A DNA stretch of 64,000 nucleotides, taken from assembly GCA_046049675.1 (NCBI GenBank), contig JBJORA010000038.1, positions 14,039 to 78,038 on the forward strand. Reading direction: 5' to 3'. Origin of the DNA: CAIXQW01 sp046049675. GTDB lineage: Bacteria > Bacteroidota > Bacteroidia > Chitinophagales > Chitinophagaceae. The first letter of the stretch is position 1; every line of letters begins with the position of its first letter. The translations under genes and the position numbers were made by a program. Shown here one piece after another: positions 33,670-41,598 of the stretch. The notes beneath the pieces were generated by a model. It did no database searches. It was given only the letters and a program-made list of their open reading frames with translations, and was not told the origin of the DNA.

Positions 33670-35166
33670 TTATTGCACCACAAACTTCTTGCTTGTTAAT
33701 TGGCCACCACTATGACTCAGCTTTAAGAAGTAGAATCCAGCATTAAGATTGGTATTGAGCTGTATAGCATGCGTACCTGCATTCAAATTGCCTAATTCTA
33801 ATTTACTGATTACTTTACCAGTTGCGTCAAATATTTCTGCAGCACTATTTTGTAATGCGCTAGTGCTACTAATTTCAACTGCTAGTGCTTGACCAGTTGC
33901 GATAGGATTTGGTGAAATTGTAATAGAATTTACAATCTTAGTTTGAGTGATAGCTGTTGGCTGATTACGCTTTAAGACTACAGTAAAATCTTTATTAAAA
34001 GTACCATCGTTTGCCCTCACTGAAACAAGAAAGTCTTTAGACTCAGTAACACTAGGCGTCCAAGTGAATGTACCTTTCTTCTCATTTGCATTGCCTGTAG
34101 CTGTGCTAGTAAAGCTTGCATTGCTAGCGCCATCAAGAAGCAACGCCGAGTTGGCATTAAGCGTCAGTGTTTCATCGGCATTTTGATCGGTAGCAAATAC
34201 CTCAAAACTTAAGGCACTACCTGGCGTATAAACGATATAGTTGTATTGTTGGCCGTTCGCGCCACTGGCTACATTGATGCCGCTATTGCCACTCATTGCT
34301 GGTAAAAAAAGTTTTGTACCAGTCGAGTCAGAATCGGATATTACTACATACTGCATATCGCGAATAGTACTACCGATTTTAGCGCCATTTCTATATTCAT
34401 CGATTTGAAAAGAAGCAACGTAATTACCAACTAGATTTGGCGTCCAAGTCAATTCTCCACTATAGTTGTTGAGTGAAAAAGGCCCACCAGGGTCTGCTGG
34501 AGGTGTGCTATATCCTATACAAGGTGTATTGGTAAGCAGCAACGAATCAAAATCTTGTGGTGTAGCAAGACTCCAATTGAGGCTATCGCCATCTGCATCG
34601 AAAGGCAGGGGATTATACAGCCACGCTTGGTTAATTGGGCCATAAATTACTGGTTGGGCTAAAAACTCCGGCGAAGAATTTACATAAGTGCCACTCGAAT
34701 CGTATTCGTATTCGCACGTTAGTGTAAGCCCATCATAGCCTGGATTAGCAAGATTAAGTATAGCATGGTTTCTGCAACAGTCGTAAGTGGTAATTCTGTA
34801 CCTGCCATTGCCATTTGCAGCAAAAACCATATCTATTGTGCCAGAAGAATCGTAGTAAATGTTATACTCTACACCATATGGTATGCCTGTCATTACAGTG
34901 GCAGAAGTTAGATCCAAGTCCAATGTACTTGGCGATGCTTGGTAAATTGTTGTCCATTGGGTGAGCAAGGCATCGTACTTCTGTATAATGTACTCTGCAT
35001 GATAATGCGCAAAGGTGCCCAATTGGTCTCTGTAGGCGATATGTTTCAAGACAAAAACGCCGCTTTGAGATTTGTACAAAATTAAGTCGCCGCCCATTAA
35101 ATGGGTTGCACGGCTCGCAAAAAAGGAGCAAGCCAAGAATAGTGTTGCAATTAGATTTTTTTTCAT
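33670..35166 (-). CDS. T9SS-exported surface protein with cadherin-like domains
   Basis: A 498-residue protein with signal peptide (1-20). The mature start THLMGGDLILYKSQSG is the HxxGGxLxY start typical of large Bacteroidota adhesins, and is followed by a YRD-containing beta domain. The middle has Ig/cadherin-like strands (about 200-400), and a T9SS type-A sorting domain covers about 415-498 (ISPNPIATGQ, then ATGKVISKLEL). Exported across the outer membrane; binding target unknown. Own terminator downstream and an 18-bp palindrome upstream, so probably an independently regulated single gene. Confidence 0.85.
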   Translation of the reverse strand: MKKNLIATLFLACSFFASRATHLMGGDLILYKSQSGVFVLKHIAYRDQLGTFAHYHAEYIIQKYDALLTQWTTIYQASPSTLDLDLTSATVMTGIPYGVEYNIYYDSSGTIDMVFAANGNGRYRITTYDCCRNHAILNLANPGYDGLTLTCEYEYDSSGTYVNSSPEFLAQPVIYGPINQAWLYNPLPFDADGDSLNWSLATPQDFDSLLLTNTPCIGYSTPPADPGGPFSLNNYSGELTWTPNLVGNYVASFQIDEYRNGAKIGSTIRDMQYVVISDSDSTGTKLFLPAMSGNSGINVASGANGQQYNYIVYTPGSALSFEVFATDQNADETLTLNANSALLLDGASNASFTSTATGNANEKKGTFTWTPSVTESKDFLVSVRANDGTFNKDFTVVLKRNQPTAITQTKIVNSITISPNPIATGQALAVEISSTSALQNSAAEIFDATGKVISKLELGNLNAGTHAIQLNTNLNAGFYFLKLSHSGGQLTSKKFVVQ

Positions 35167-35219
35167 TTTGTTGGAGATTTTAGAGTAAAAATTAAGTTTT
35201 TCGACGTTTCCCTTGCTGT

Positions 35220-35237
35220 CGTATACATATGTATACG
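35220..35237. promoter_or_regulatory. Perfect 18-bp palindrome upstream of T9SS surface-protein gene
   Basis: CGTATACATATGTATACG lies 54 nt upstream of the minus-strand start at 35166. A dimeric regulator operator is the simplest reading; the regulator is unknown. Confidence 0.5.
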
Positions 35238-35599
35238 GACTTGGCTAGAGAATCGTTAGTCAAATTTACACTTTTTTTGAAAATAATTACACTTTTTGAA
35301 TTTTTCTGTCCATTAACTGCCTAGTGCTTTTGCAAACGCTAATAATTTACTCGTATTAATTATTTTAAGTGATGGTAGAAATGTGCATTAGCAAATAAAG
35401 CACAACATGTAAAACAAAAAAATAGAAGCATACTAGCTAAGTACAAATAAAGAAACTGTTTATACAATCGTAAACTAAATGCTTTTTACTATGGTAATCG
35501 TTGCAAAAAGGTTTGATGCGTTTCTTCTAAGTTAAAGTAACTATACTCGAGAATACCTCGTTATCAAATTGCAACTTCCTCACGCAAAGCCCAAAAACT

Positions 35600-35632
35600 T
35601 TTGTTGATACAAACTTTATGCTTTTACCTTTG
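35600..35632 (+). promoter_or_regulatory. Promoter of the RtcB-PrfH operon
   Basis: TTTG (35600-35603), a 21-nt spacer and TACCTTTG (35625-35632) match the Bacteroidota -33/-7 consensus. The first large gene starts about 230 nt further on, leaving a long leader. Confidence 0.6.
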
Positions 35633-35676
35633 CATCGCAAAAAGATATTTTTATAACACTATAAAAATCTATTACA

Positions 35677-35721
35677 ATGACTTGGCACACACATAGCACC
35701 ACAGTACTATTATCTGCATAA
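35677..35721 (+). CDS. Possible 14-residue leader peptide
   Basis: ATG...TAA encodes MTWHTHSTTVLLSA, about 40 nt after the promoter. Its TAA overlaps the ATG of a second micro-ORF (35721-35750, nine codons). Their position in the leader of a ribosome-repair operon would suit translation-coupled control, but such short frames also arise by chance. Confidence 0.25.
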   Translation: MTWHTHSTTVLLSA

Positions 35722-35865
35722 TGGCAGGTGTGAATTCATTGTATCAATAATTTCCCTGCACACAATTCCGATTTACTTGCTTTAGCTGCACGTGCTAATG
35801 CGTCGTTTCATTATGCGACAATAGTTTTCTAATCACATTTTTTTGATCATTAAACTTTTTTATTC

Positions 35866-36570
35866 ATGCATAGTGAAGAGCATTTCTATGCTATTCGTAT
35901 CCGTAACAAACGACGGAGAATACGCGACAGTAAAACACATAAAGCAAAACAATTAATACAGCTAGGTAAACAGCAACAAGCCTTGCGCACAATTCAACAG
36001 CATCTTGGCTACGAAGCGCTTGAAACACCTTACCAGAAAGGGTTTAAGCGATTTTTTGTACTAAGCGAACAAGTGATTTCAGACAAAGAAAAATGCCTGT
36101 ACGAAGAACTGCTGCCATGGGTGAATACAATACAATATAGCTTGCGCCATGACTTTAAAAAGAAGAAACGGGTCAAACGTAAACGTGTATTTGTAGATAC
36201 AATACAAGAACTGAAAACGTATTACGCATATCAATTCTACAAAGTACCAGATCATTTACAAAGATTTTTTGTGCCTGTGCTTTACTGCAGTAGAAACAGA
36301 TATAGTATAGAACTACGTTTTACATTTTCTGAACCATGGCGCTATAAACTTTGTGTTGCACCACACATGATAACGCATCGCAAAATTGTTGACACAGAAC
36401 TAGCAACAACAATAAAACAATTAGACAATATGATTGACACAAAATGCTTGCGTCCAAAAATTGACAAGGCACGCAGCAAAAGATATCAATACAAAAATGG
36501 CATCAAGTACATAAAACATAGTGAGATACAAGTGCCAATACAACAATTATTAAAAAACAACAATGAGTAA
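35866..36570 (+). CDS. Basic protein of unknown function, first gene of the RtcB-PrfH operon
   Basis: A 234-residue, strongly basic protein without signal or membrane segment. N-terminal RIRNKRRRIRD and central FKKKKRVKRKRVF suggest RNA or ribosome binding. A beta-rich part follows (about 120-175, YSIELRFTFSEPWRYKL). I do not recognise the family. Its end overlaps the RtcB start by 8 nt, so it is co-translated with the RNA ligase and probably a third component of the system. Start ATG at 35866 is the first in frame. Confidence 0.8.
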   Translation: MHSEEHFYAIRIRNKRRRIRDSKTHKAKQLIQLGKQQQALRTIQQHLGYEALETPYQKGFKRFFVLSEQVISDKEKCLYEELLPWVNTIQYSLRHDFKKKKRVKRKRVFVDTIQELKTYYAYQFYKVPDHLQRFFVPVLYCSRNRYSIELRFTFSEPWRYKLCVAPHMITHRKIVDTELATTIKQLDNMIDTKCLRPKIDKARSKRYQYKNGIKYIKHSEIQVPIQQLLKNNNE

Positions 36571-37960
36571 GATTAAATTAAAAGAACTTAGCAAACTTGG
36601 CTATACAAATAATCAAGCACGAACAACAGCCTTGAATGTAATAGCGAAGTATTGCAAACACCATACTGCAGAAGCAATTGCAGATTTATTGGTGGACATT
36701 AAAAACAATCCGACAGCCTATTTGCAAGAAGAAGGATTAAACAAAATTGCTTTGTGCTTTGTAGAAGAAGTGCACGAAGAGGCTTTTACGGCATACGAAC
36801 TCAATAGCGAAGCCAAGCAAGTAAAAACGTATGGTGCAAAAAACATCGATACCATTGCAAAGCAGCAAATGGATATTGCTTTGCGTTTGCCCATAGCAAC
36901 ACGTGGTGCTTTAATGCCTGATGCGCATGCTGGTTATGGCTTACCTATAGGTGGTGTATTAGCCTGCGATAATGCCGTAATACCATATGGCATAGGTGTA
37001 GATATTGGTTGCAGAATGGCTATGACTATATACGATGCCAACGAAACTGCATTTAACCAGTATAAGTATCAATGCAAAACTGCCTTAAGCGAATGGACAC
37101 ATTTTGGCAATGAAGGCGGTCTTGAGCAAAAACAAGACCATCGCATCATGGAGCATGCATTGTTCAACGAACTTGAGCTTTGTAAGAAGTTGAAAGGTAA
37201 GGCATGGCGACAACTAGGTAGTAGCGGCGGTGGCAATCACTTTGTAGAGTGGGGCTTGTTAGATATGCAGGAGCAAAACAATTTGCAGCTTAGACCTGGC
37301 AGGTATATTGCCTTACTATCGCACAGTGGTTCGCGCGGCTTGGGTGCTACAATAGCACAACACTATTTTGCGCAAGCAATGGCGGTGTGCAAGTTGCCCA
37401 ATATTGCCAAGCACATGGCATGGTTAAATCTTGATTCGTCGCTTGGCCAAGAATACTGGCTAGCCATGAATCTTGCAGGTGAGTATGCAGCAGCAAATCA
37501 CGAAGTTATACATGCCAATATTACAAAAGCGCTAGGCTTTACACCAATAGCATGTGTGCAAAATCACCACAACTTTGCGTGGCAAGAAGAAGTGGATGGC
37601 AAACAACTTATAGTACACAGAAAAGGTGCAACACCAGCGCACCAAGGAGAGTTTGGCATTATACCAGGTAGCATGGCACATGCAGGATACCTTGTAAGTG
37701 GTAAAGGCAAGGCGCTTGCATTGAACTCGGCATCGCATGGTGCAGGGCGTGCAATGAGCAGAGCCAAAGCAAAAAGTACCAATACGGTTTCTGCTATGAA
37801 GAAAATGCTTGCCGACAACAATATCACCTTAATTGGTGGTAGCACTGAGGAGGCACCTAACGCATACAAAGACATTGCCCAAGTGATGTTGGCGCAGCAA
37901 GAGCTTGTGCATATTGAAGGCAAGTTTCAACCGAAAATTGTAAGAATGTATAAAGAGTAA
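36563..37960 (+). CDS. rtcB: RtcB-family RNA-splicing/repair ligase
   Basis: A 465-residue RNA ligase joining 2',3'-cyclic-phosphate and 5'-OH ends with GTP and Mn2+. Motifs: MPDAHAGYGLPIGG near 115-128, GVDIGCRM with the metal-binding Cys near 148, SSGGGNHFVEW near 222, SHSGSRGLG near 255, NHHNFAWQEE near 335, HRKGATPAHQGEFG near 352 and SHGAGR near 393 for guanylylation. An N-terminal extension of about 80 residues, absent from E. coli RtcB, precedes the core. With prfH three nt downstream, this matches the RtcB2-PrfH pairing reported to repair 16S rRNA cut in the decoding centre. Confidence 0.95.
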   Translation: MSKIKLKELSKLGYTNNQARTTALNVIAKYCKHHTAEAIADLLVDIKNNPTAYLQEEGLNKIALCFVEEVHEEAFTAYELNSEAKQVKTYGAKNIDTIAKQQMDIALRLPIATRGALMPDAHAGYGLPIGGVLACDNAVIPYGIGVDIGCRMAMTIYDANETAFNQYKYQCKTALSEWTHFGNEGGLEQKQDHRIMEHALFNELELCKKLKGKAWRQLGSSGGGNHFVEWGLLDMQEQNNLQLRPGRYIALLSHSGSRGLGATIAQHYFAQAMAVCKLPNIAKHMAWLNLDSSLGQEYWLAMNLAGEYAAANHEVIHANITKALGFTPIACVQNHHNFAWQEEVDGKQLIVHRKGATPAHQGEFGIIPGSMAHAGYLVSGKGKALALNSASHGAGRAMSRAKAKSTNTVSAMKKMLADNNITLIGGSTEEAPNAYKDIAQVMLAQQELVHIEGKFQPKIVRMYKE

Positions 37961-37963
37961 GGC

Positions 37964-38575
37964 ATGAAAAAGATTTTACAAATTACATCAGGCAAAGGAC
38001 CAGATGAATGTGAACGCGCAGTGGCTAAGCTTGCTGAAAAAATTTTGGCAGCAGCAAAAAAACAAGACATCGCTGTAGAAGTTATTTCAAAGGTGCAAGG
38101 CCACTTGCCCAACACATTTCAATCACTTAGTATACTTGTACAAGGTGAGAAGTGCGACGAATTTTGTGCAAGCTGGCAAGGCTCTATTTTGTGGATAGCA
38201 CAAAGCCCGTTTAGAAAATTGCATAAACGTAAGAATTGGTTTGTACATGTAGCAGCATATGCTGTTGAAGAAAGTTTGCGCTTTAGCGAAAGTGATATTA
38301 CTTTTTCTACCACACGAAGCGGAGGGCCAGGTGGGCAAAACGTCAATAAAGTAGAAACAGCAGTGCGTGCTACACACAAACCTACAGGCATAAGCGTGCT
38401 TGCGAGCGATGCACGAACCCAGTTGCAAAATAAGAAATTAGCAACTAAACGTTTGCGCACAAAGATTGTGCAAGCAGCGCTAGAAGCACTTCAATTGCAA
38501 ATGCAGTTGCAATGGCAGCAACACCAAAATATTGAGCGAGGCAATGCGGTGAGGCGGTTTGAGGAAAGGCTGTAG
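37964..38575 (+). CDS. prfH: Peptide chain release factor homologue PrfH
   Basis: A 203-residue release-factor-like protein. TRSGGPGGQNVNKVET holds GGQ at 123-125, the peptidyl-tRNA hydrolysis motif, and the domain ends with a basic helix. It lacks the codon-recognition tripeptide domain layout of RF1/RF2 and is about half their length, as expected for PrfH. Established knowledge: PrfH releases peptides from ribosomes damaged in the decoding centre so that RtcB can reseal the rRNA. Third gene of the operon. Confidence 0.93.
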   Translation: MKKILQITSGKGPDECERAVAKLAEKILAAAKKQDIAVEVISKVQGHLPNTFQSLSILVQGEKCDEFCASWQGSILWIAQSPFRKLHKRKNWFVHVAAYAVEESLRFSESDITFSTTRSGGPGGQNVNKVETAVRATHKPTGISVLASDARTQLQNKKLATKRLRTKIVQAALEALQLQMQLQWQQHQNIERGNAVRRFEERL

Positions 38576-38698
38576 CAGAGAGGACAAACAGAGCGGACAA
38601 ACAGAGCGAGAGCGGGAGGACAGAGCGAGGACAGTGTGGGAGCGAAGAGTGAGAGTGTGGCAGAAAGAGAAAGAGAAACAGAAACAGAAAGAGAATGA
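38570..38698 (+). repeat. Purine-rich low-complexity tract
   Basis: About 125 nt of almost uninterrupted G/A with C, starting at the prfH stop, with near-tandem GGACAAACAGAGCG units and GAAACAGAAACAGAAAGAGA. It contains hardly any T. Open reading frames crossing it are low-complexity and not supported. Confidence 0.75.
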
Positions 38699-38742
38699 GT
38701 GTTTTGCCAACCCAACCAGTAAAAAAAGACGTCTTTTGCGGT

Positions 38743-40524
38743 ATGAAGAACATAGTAGCAGCCCTACTGCTTGTTTTATTAGTAAGCAAAGCCAATTGTC
38801 AAACTACAATTACAGGGGGCACCTTAAACAACCCACACTGGACTTTAGCCGGCTCGCCTTATTTGGTAACAGGTAATATTTCGCAATACGGTACATTTTT
38901 GATAGATGCTGGTGTAGAAGTGATTTTGCAAGACTATCTGCACATTACCATCAACGGTAATATTTATGCTATGGGTACAAGTGCGCAACCAATTGTATTT
39001 AAGCGCGACGACACTACAGGCTGGCATAACGATATTATTCAAAATGGTGGCTGGCGTGGCATCTACTTCAACCAAACCACGGGCTTAGATTCTTCAGTAA
39101 TGCAACACACAATTATTCAAGATGTGAAGCATGGTTTGAACGGCGTGAATAATTCAAATGCAGCAATCTTTTTATTTTTTAGAGGACTAAAGATGGAGCA
39201 CTGCGAAATGTACCATAACCAAAGTACTGCTAATCAAAGTGTGGGCTGCATTATTACAGGCTCATTAGATGTTGGACAAAAATTTGAAATGAGCAATTGC
39301 AATTTTCACGACAATAGTACAAGATTTGCAGCGATTAAACTAGACAATACGGTTGGCGGTAATTTACACTTCCATCATAGTAGATTTCATCACAATAGCG
39401 GAGGCGGTGTTGTATATACAATATATAGTAATCTACTTTTTGAGCACAACGAAGTAGATAGCAATTCAAACACAATCACAAATTTTGGCACCTTACGAAT
39501 TGATGGTGGACGCAACACAGTTCGCAGCAACAAGTTTCATCATAATGTATCAGAAAATATGGCGCCTATTGGATGTGGCATGGGACAAACGCTTATTGAA
39601 AAAAACTTTATCTGTAACAATCAAATGCTTAATGGTAATTGTGGGATAACTGATGGCGGCTCTGGTATTCATATTTCAAATAATAATGGCGGGCCGCAAG
39701 ACAGCACATTTTATACTATACGCGAAAATATTATTGCAAACAACTATGCTAACTTTCACGGTGCTGGCATTTATATTTTTGGTTGTAAGGCAGACATCAT
39801 CAACAACCATATCATCAACAACAAAAGCACTTTAGACGGCCCTGCTATCAGCGCATTCGGTATGGGTTCTGAACTAAATATTCAGAACAATATTTTCTAC
39901 GGCAATCAAATTGGAAGCACTGCAACAAAACGCGATGTTAATATTTTTGGCAACAGCTATTCCTTTGATTACAACTATATTGAACATCCATTCTCAGATG
40001 TAGTAAATGCAATCAGTAATATGGCACTTGTAGGCGACACCATTCACAATGTGATTGCAACGAGCCCTATGTTCATCAATCCTACAACATCTTCGGGCCA
40101 TTTGGACGAGGCATTGCTTAAAGATTTTAGATTGACAAATCCGAGTCCATGTGTAAACAAAGGAAATAATGCGGCAGTACAGAGTAGCACAGACTACTTC
40201 GCTAATCTAAGAATACAAGGTAGTGCCGTAGATATTGGCGCACACGAACTATTACAAAATTCTCCAGAAGCCATTTCTTCTATACAAGAAAGCTTTGCAA
40301 CAATGTATCCAAACCCAGCATACGATATGTTGTATTTGGTAAGTAAAGATTTTAGTAGCTATCAAATTCAGATACTCAATCAAGCAGGGCAGCTTGTACT
40401 GGAGAGCCAATCAAGTGGTGCAAATGCAAGGATTGATATAAGTACTTTCCGCGACGGCATGTATCAAGTATTGTTGCAGCATAGCAATGGCAAGCGCAGT
40501 AGTATGCGTTTTGTGAAAAGGTAG
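38743..40524 (+). CDS. Secreted parallel beta-helix protein, T9SS cargo
   Basis: A 593-residue protein. Start ATG at 38743 begins the signal peptide (MKNIVAALLLVLLVSKANCQ); the frame is open 16 codons further up but without a signal. Residues about 40-480 form right-handed beta-helix repeats with many N/H-rich turns (HHNSGGGVVY, NNHIINNKS), as in pectate-lyase-like or polysaccharide-binding proteins. A T9SS type-A sorting domain lies at about 512-593 (MYPNPAYDMLYL, FRDGMYQVLLQ). No catalytic Asp set can be assigned by eye. Confidence 0.82.
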   Translation: MKNIVAALLLVLLVSKANCQTTITGGTLNNPHWTLAGSPYLVTGNISQYGTFLIDAGVEVILQDYLHITINGNIYAMGTSAQPIVFKRDDTTGWHNDIIQNGGWRGIYFNQTTGLDSSVMQHTIIQDVKHGLNGVNNSNAAIFLFFRGLKMEHCEMYHNQSTANQSVGCIITGSLDVGQKFEMSNCNFHDNSTRFAAIKLDNTVGGNLHFHHSRFHHNSGGGVVYTIYSNLLFEHNEVDSNSNTITNFGTLRIDGGRNTVRSNKFHHNVSENMAPIGCGMGQTLIEKNFICNNQMLNGNCGITDGGSGIHISNNNGGPQDSTFYTIRENIIANNYANFHGAGIYIFGCKADIINNHIINNKSTLDGPAISAFGMGSELNIQNNIFYGNQIGSTATKRDVNIFGNSYSFDYNYIEHPFSDVVNAISNMALVGDTIHNVIATSPMFINPTTSSGHLDEALLKDFRLTNPSPCVNKGNNAAVQSSTDYFANLRIQGSAVDIGAHELLQNSPEAISSIQESFATMYPNPAYDMLYLVSKDFSSYQIQILNQAGQLVLESQSSGANARIDISTFRDGMYQVLLQHSNGKRSSMRFVKR

Positions 40525-40769
40525 TTGCATACTTTTTTCTACACATAGATAACTACAATAAGTGAGTGTTTTTGTAGTGCAAAATCTTATTAGTGCGTAT
40601 CAATTTGTGTCAGTGCATCCATTATTTAATATAATTGCGAAATACTAATATTAGCTATAGCAGACACTGTCATGGCTCATGTTTGTTAACAAATCTTTTT
40701 ATTCTGCGATATGCAATTGACGGTAACAAACTTTACTTGCACATATCTAATGGTATAAACATTATAGAA

Positions 40770-41324
40770 ATGAAAAAAGTATTAACAACATCCGTAATTG
40801 CGCTTGTAGCATCATTTAGCATAATCACAAGCTGCATCAAAAAACCACAACCCGCCAAACAGGTCTTTGCCCATTGGAATGGCATGTTTAGAAACTGTGA
40901 CGTGGCTAAAAAGGGCACTTGCTATGCGCTTGCAAAGCCATCAGATGGAAAACTAGAAAGCATTGCCATTGGCACAAACGAAGGAGCAGGTACAGTGGTG
41001 ACTAAACAGTTAGAAAATGGCAAATTGCTTACTACTATCACGCTAACGAAACTAAATTTGAGTGCCGAGTTGGAGAAACAAATGTTGACAGAGAAAGTTC
41101 TTCGTAGCGACGGCGAAACTTTGATTCCTGCAGATTTGATGAATGCAAGTTTTGAAGCAGCAGGCTTATCTATTAGAGTAACAGAACCTGTTGTGCTTCC
41201 AGCAGGTGATATGCCACTTGTTTTGCAGAATTCTGCAATGAAAACCGTGTCAACAGTTTCGGTTGAATTAAGCGCGAATGCACCACCATATCATTATGTT
41301 GGTCATGTATCATTGCTGAAGTAG
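40770..41324 (+). CDS. Lipoprotein of unknown function
   Basis: A 184-residue lipoprotein starting at ATG 40770 with lipobox ITSC (Cys22). The frame is open upstream, but only this start gives a signal peptide. Two cysteines in NCDVAKKGTC could form a disulfide. Beta-rich, no recognised family. Followed by a terminator at 41367-41400. A single-gene unit. Confidence 0.75.
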   Translation: MKKVLTTSVIALVASFSIITSCIKKPQPAKQVFAHWNGMFRNCDVAKKGTCYALAKPSDGKLESIAIGTNEGAGTVVTKQLENGKLLTTITLTKLNLSAELEKQMLTEKVLRSDGETLIPADLMNASFEAAGLSIRVTEPVVLPAGDMPLVLQNSAMKTVSTVSVELSANAPPYHYVGHVSLLK

Positions 41325-41366
41325 AAAAATTTAATTGCATTCCCCTGATACAATAGTTTTATTGGC

Positions 41367-41400
41367 AAAAAGGTCAGCGTTAAGAGGCTCTGGCCTTTTT
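41367..41400 (+). terminator. Rho-independent terminator
   Basis: AAAAAGGTCAG (41367-41377) pairs with CTGGCCTTTTT (41390-41400), one G-U pair, followed by further T. It ends the lipoprotein gene. Confidence 0.8.
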
Positions 41401-41586
41401 TTATTTTTAAAGGCAAACGCGGCAGTCAAATACGCTATCTATTTTATAATGTCAAGAGAGTATTGATTTTATTGACCAAAACGGAATAAGACAAGACAGT
41501 ACTAGGTGTATGTTAGTGGTTCCATGTTTTTTACGCTAAATATCTCCCATTCTACCTATCGCATTTTATATGCACTATCCCTAGCT

Positions 41587-41594
41587 TAACTTTG
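41587..41594 (+). promoter_or_regulatory. -7 promoter element, possibly leaderless
   Basis: TAACTTTG is a perfect TANNTTTG match ending 4 nt before the ATG at 41599, so the transcript would start at or next to the start codon. Confidence 0.6.
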
Positions 41595-41598
41595 CAAA

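Larger units (their letters stand above)
35167..35865. other. Long intergenic region between divergent genes
   Basis: About 700 nt without a sizeable gene. It holds an 18-bp palindrome (35220-35237), a tandem TTACACTTTTTTTGAA-like motif around 35267-35301, a promoter (35600-35632) for the RtcB operon and two micro-ORFs (35677-35750). The 35310-35590 part shows nothing I can name. Confidence 0.6.

Noticed and set aside
38559..38876. A 105-codon arginine/glutamate-rich frame downstream of prfH
   Set aside because: It is generated by the purine-rich tract and overlaps the signal-peptide start of the T9SS gene in another frame.
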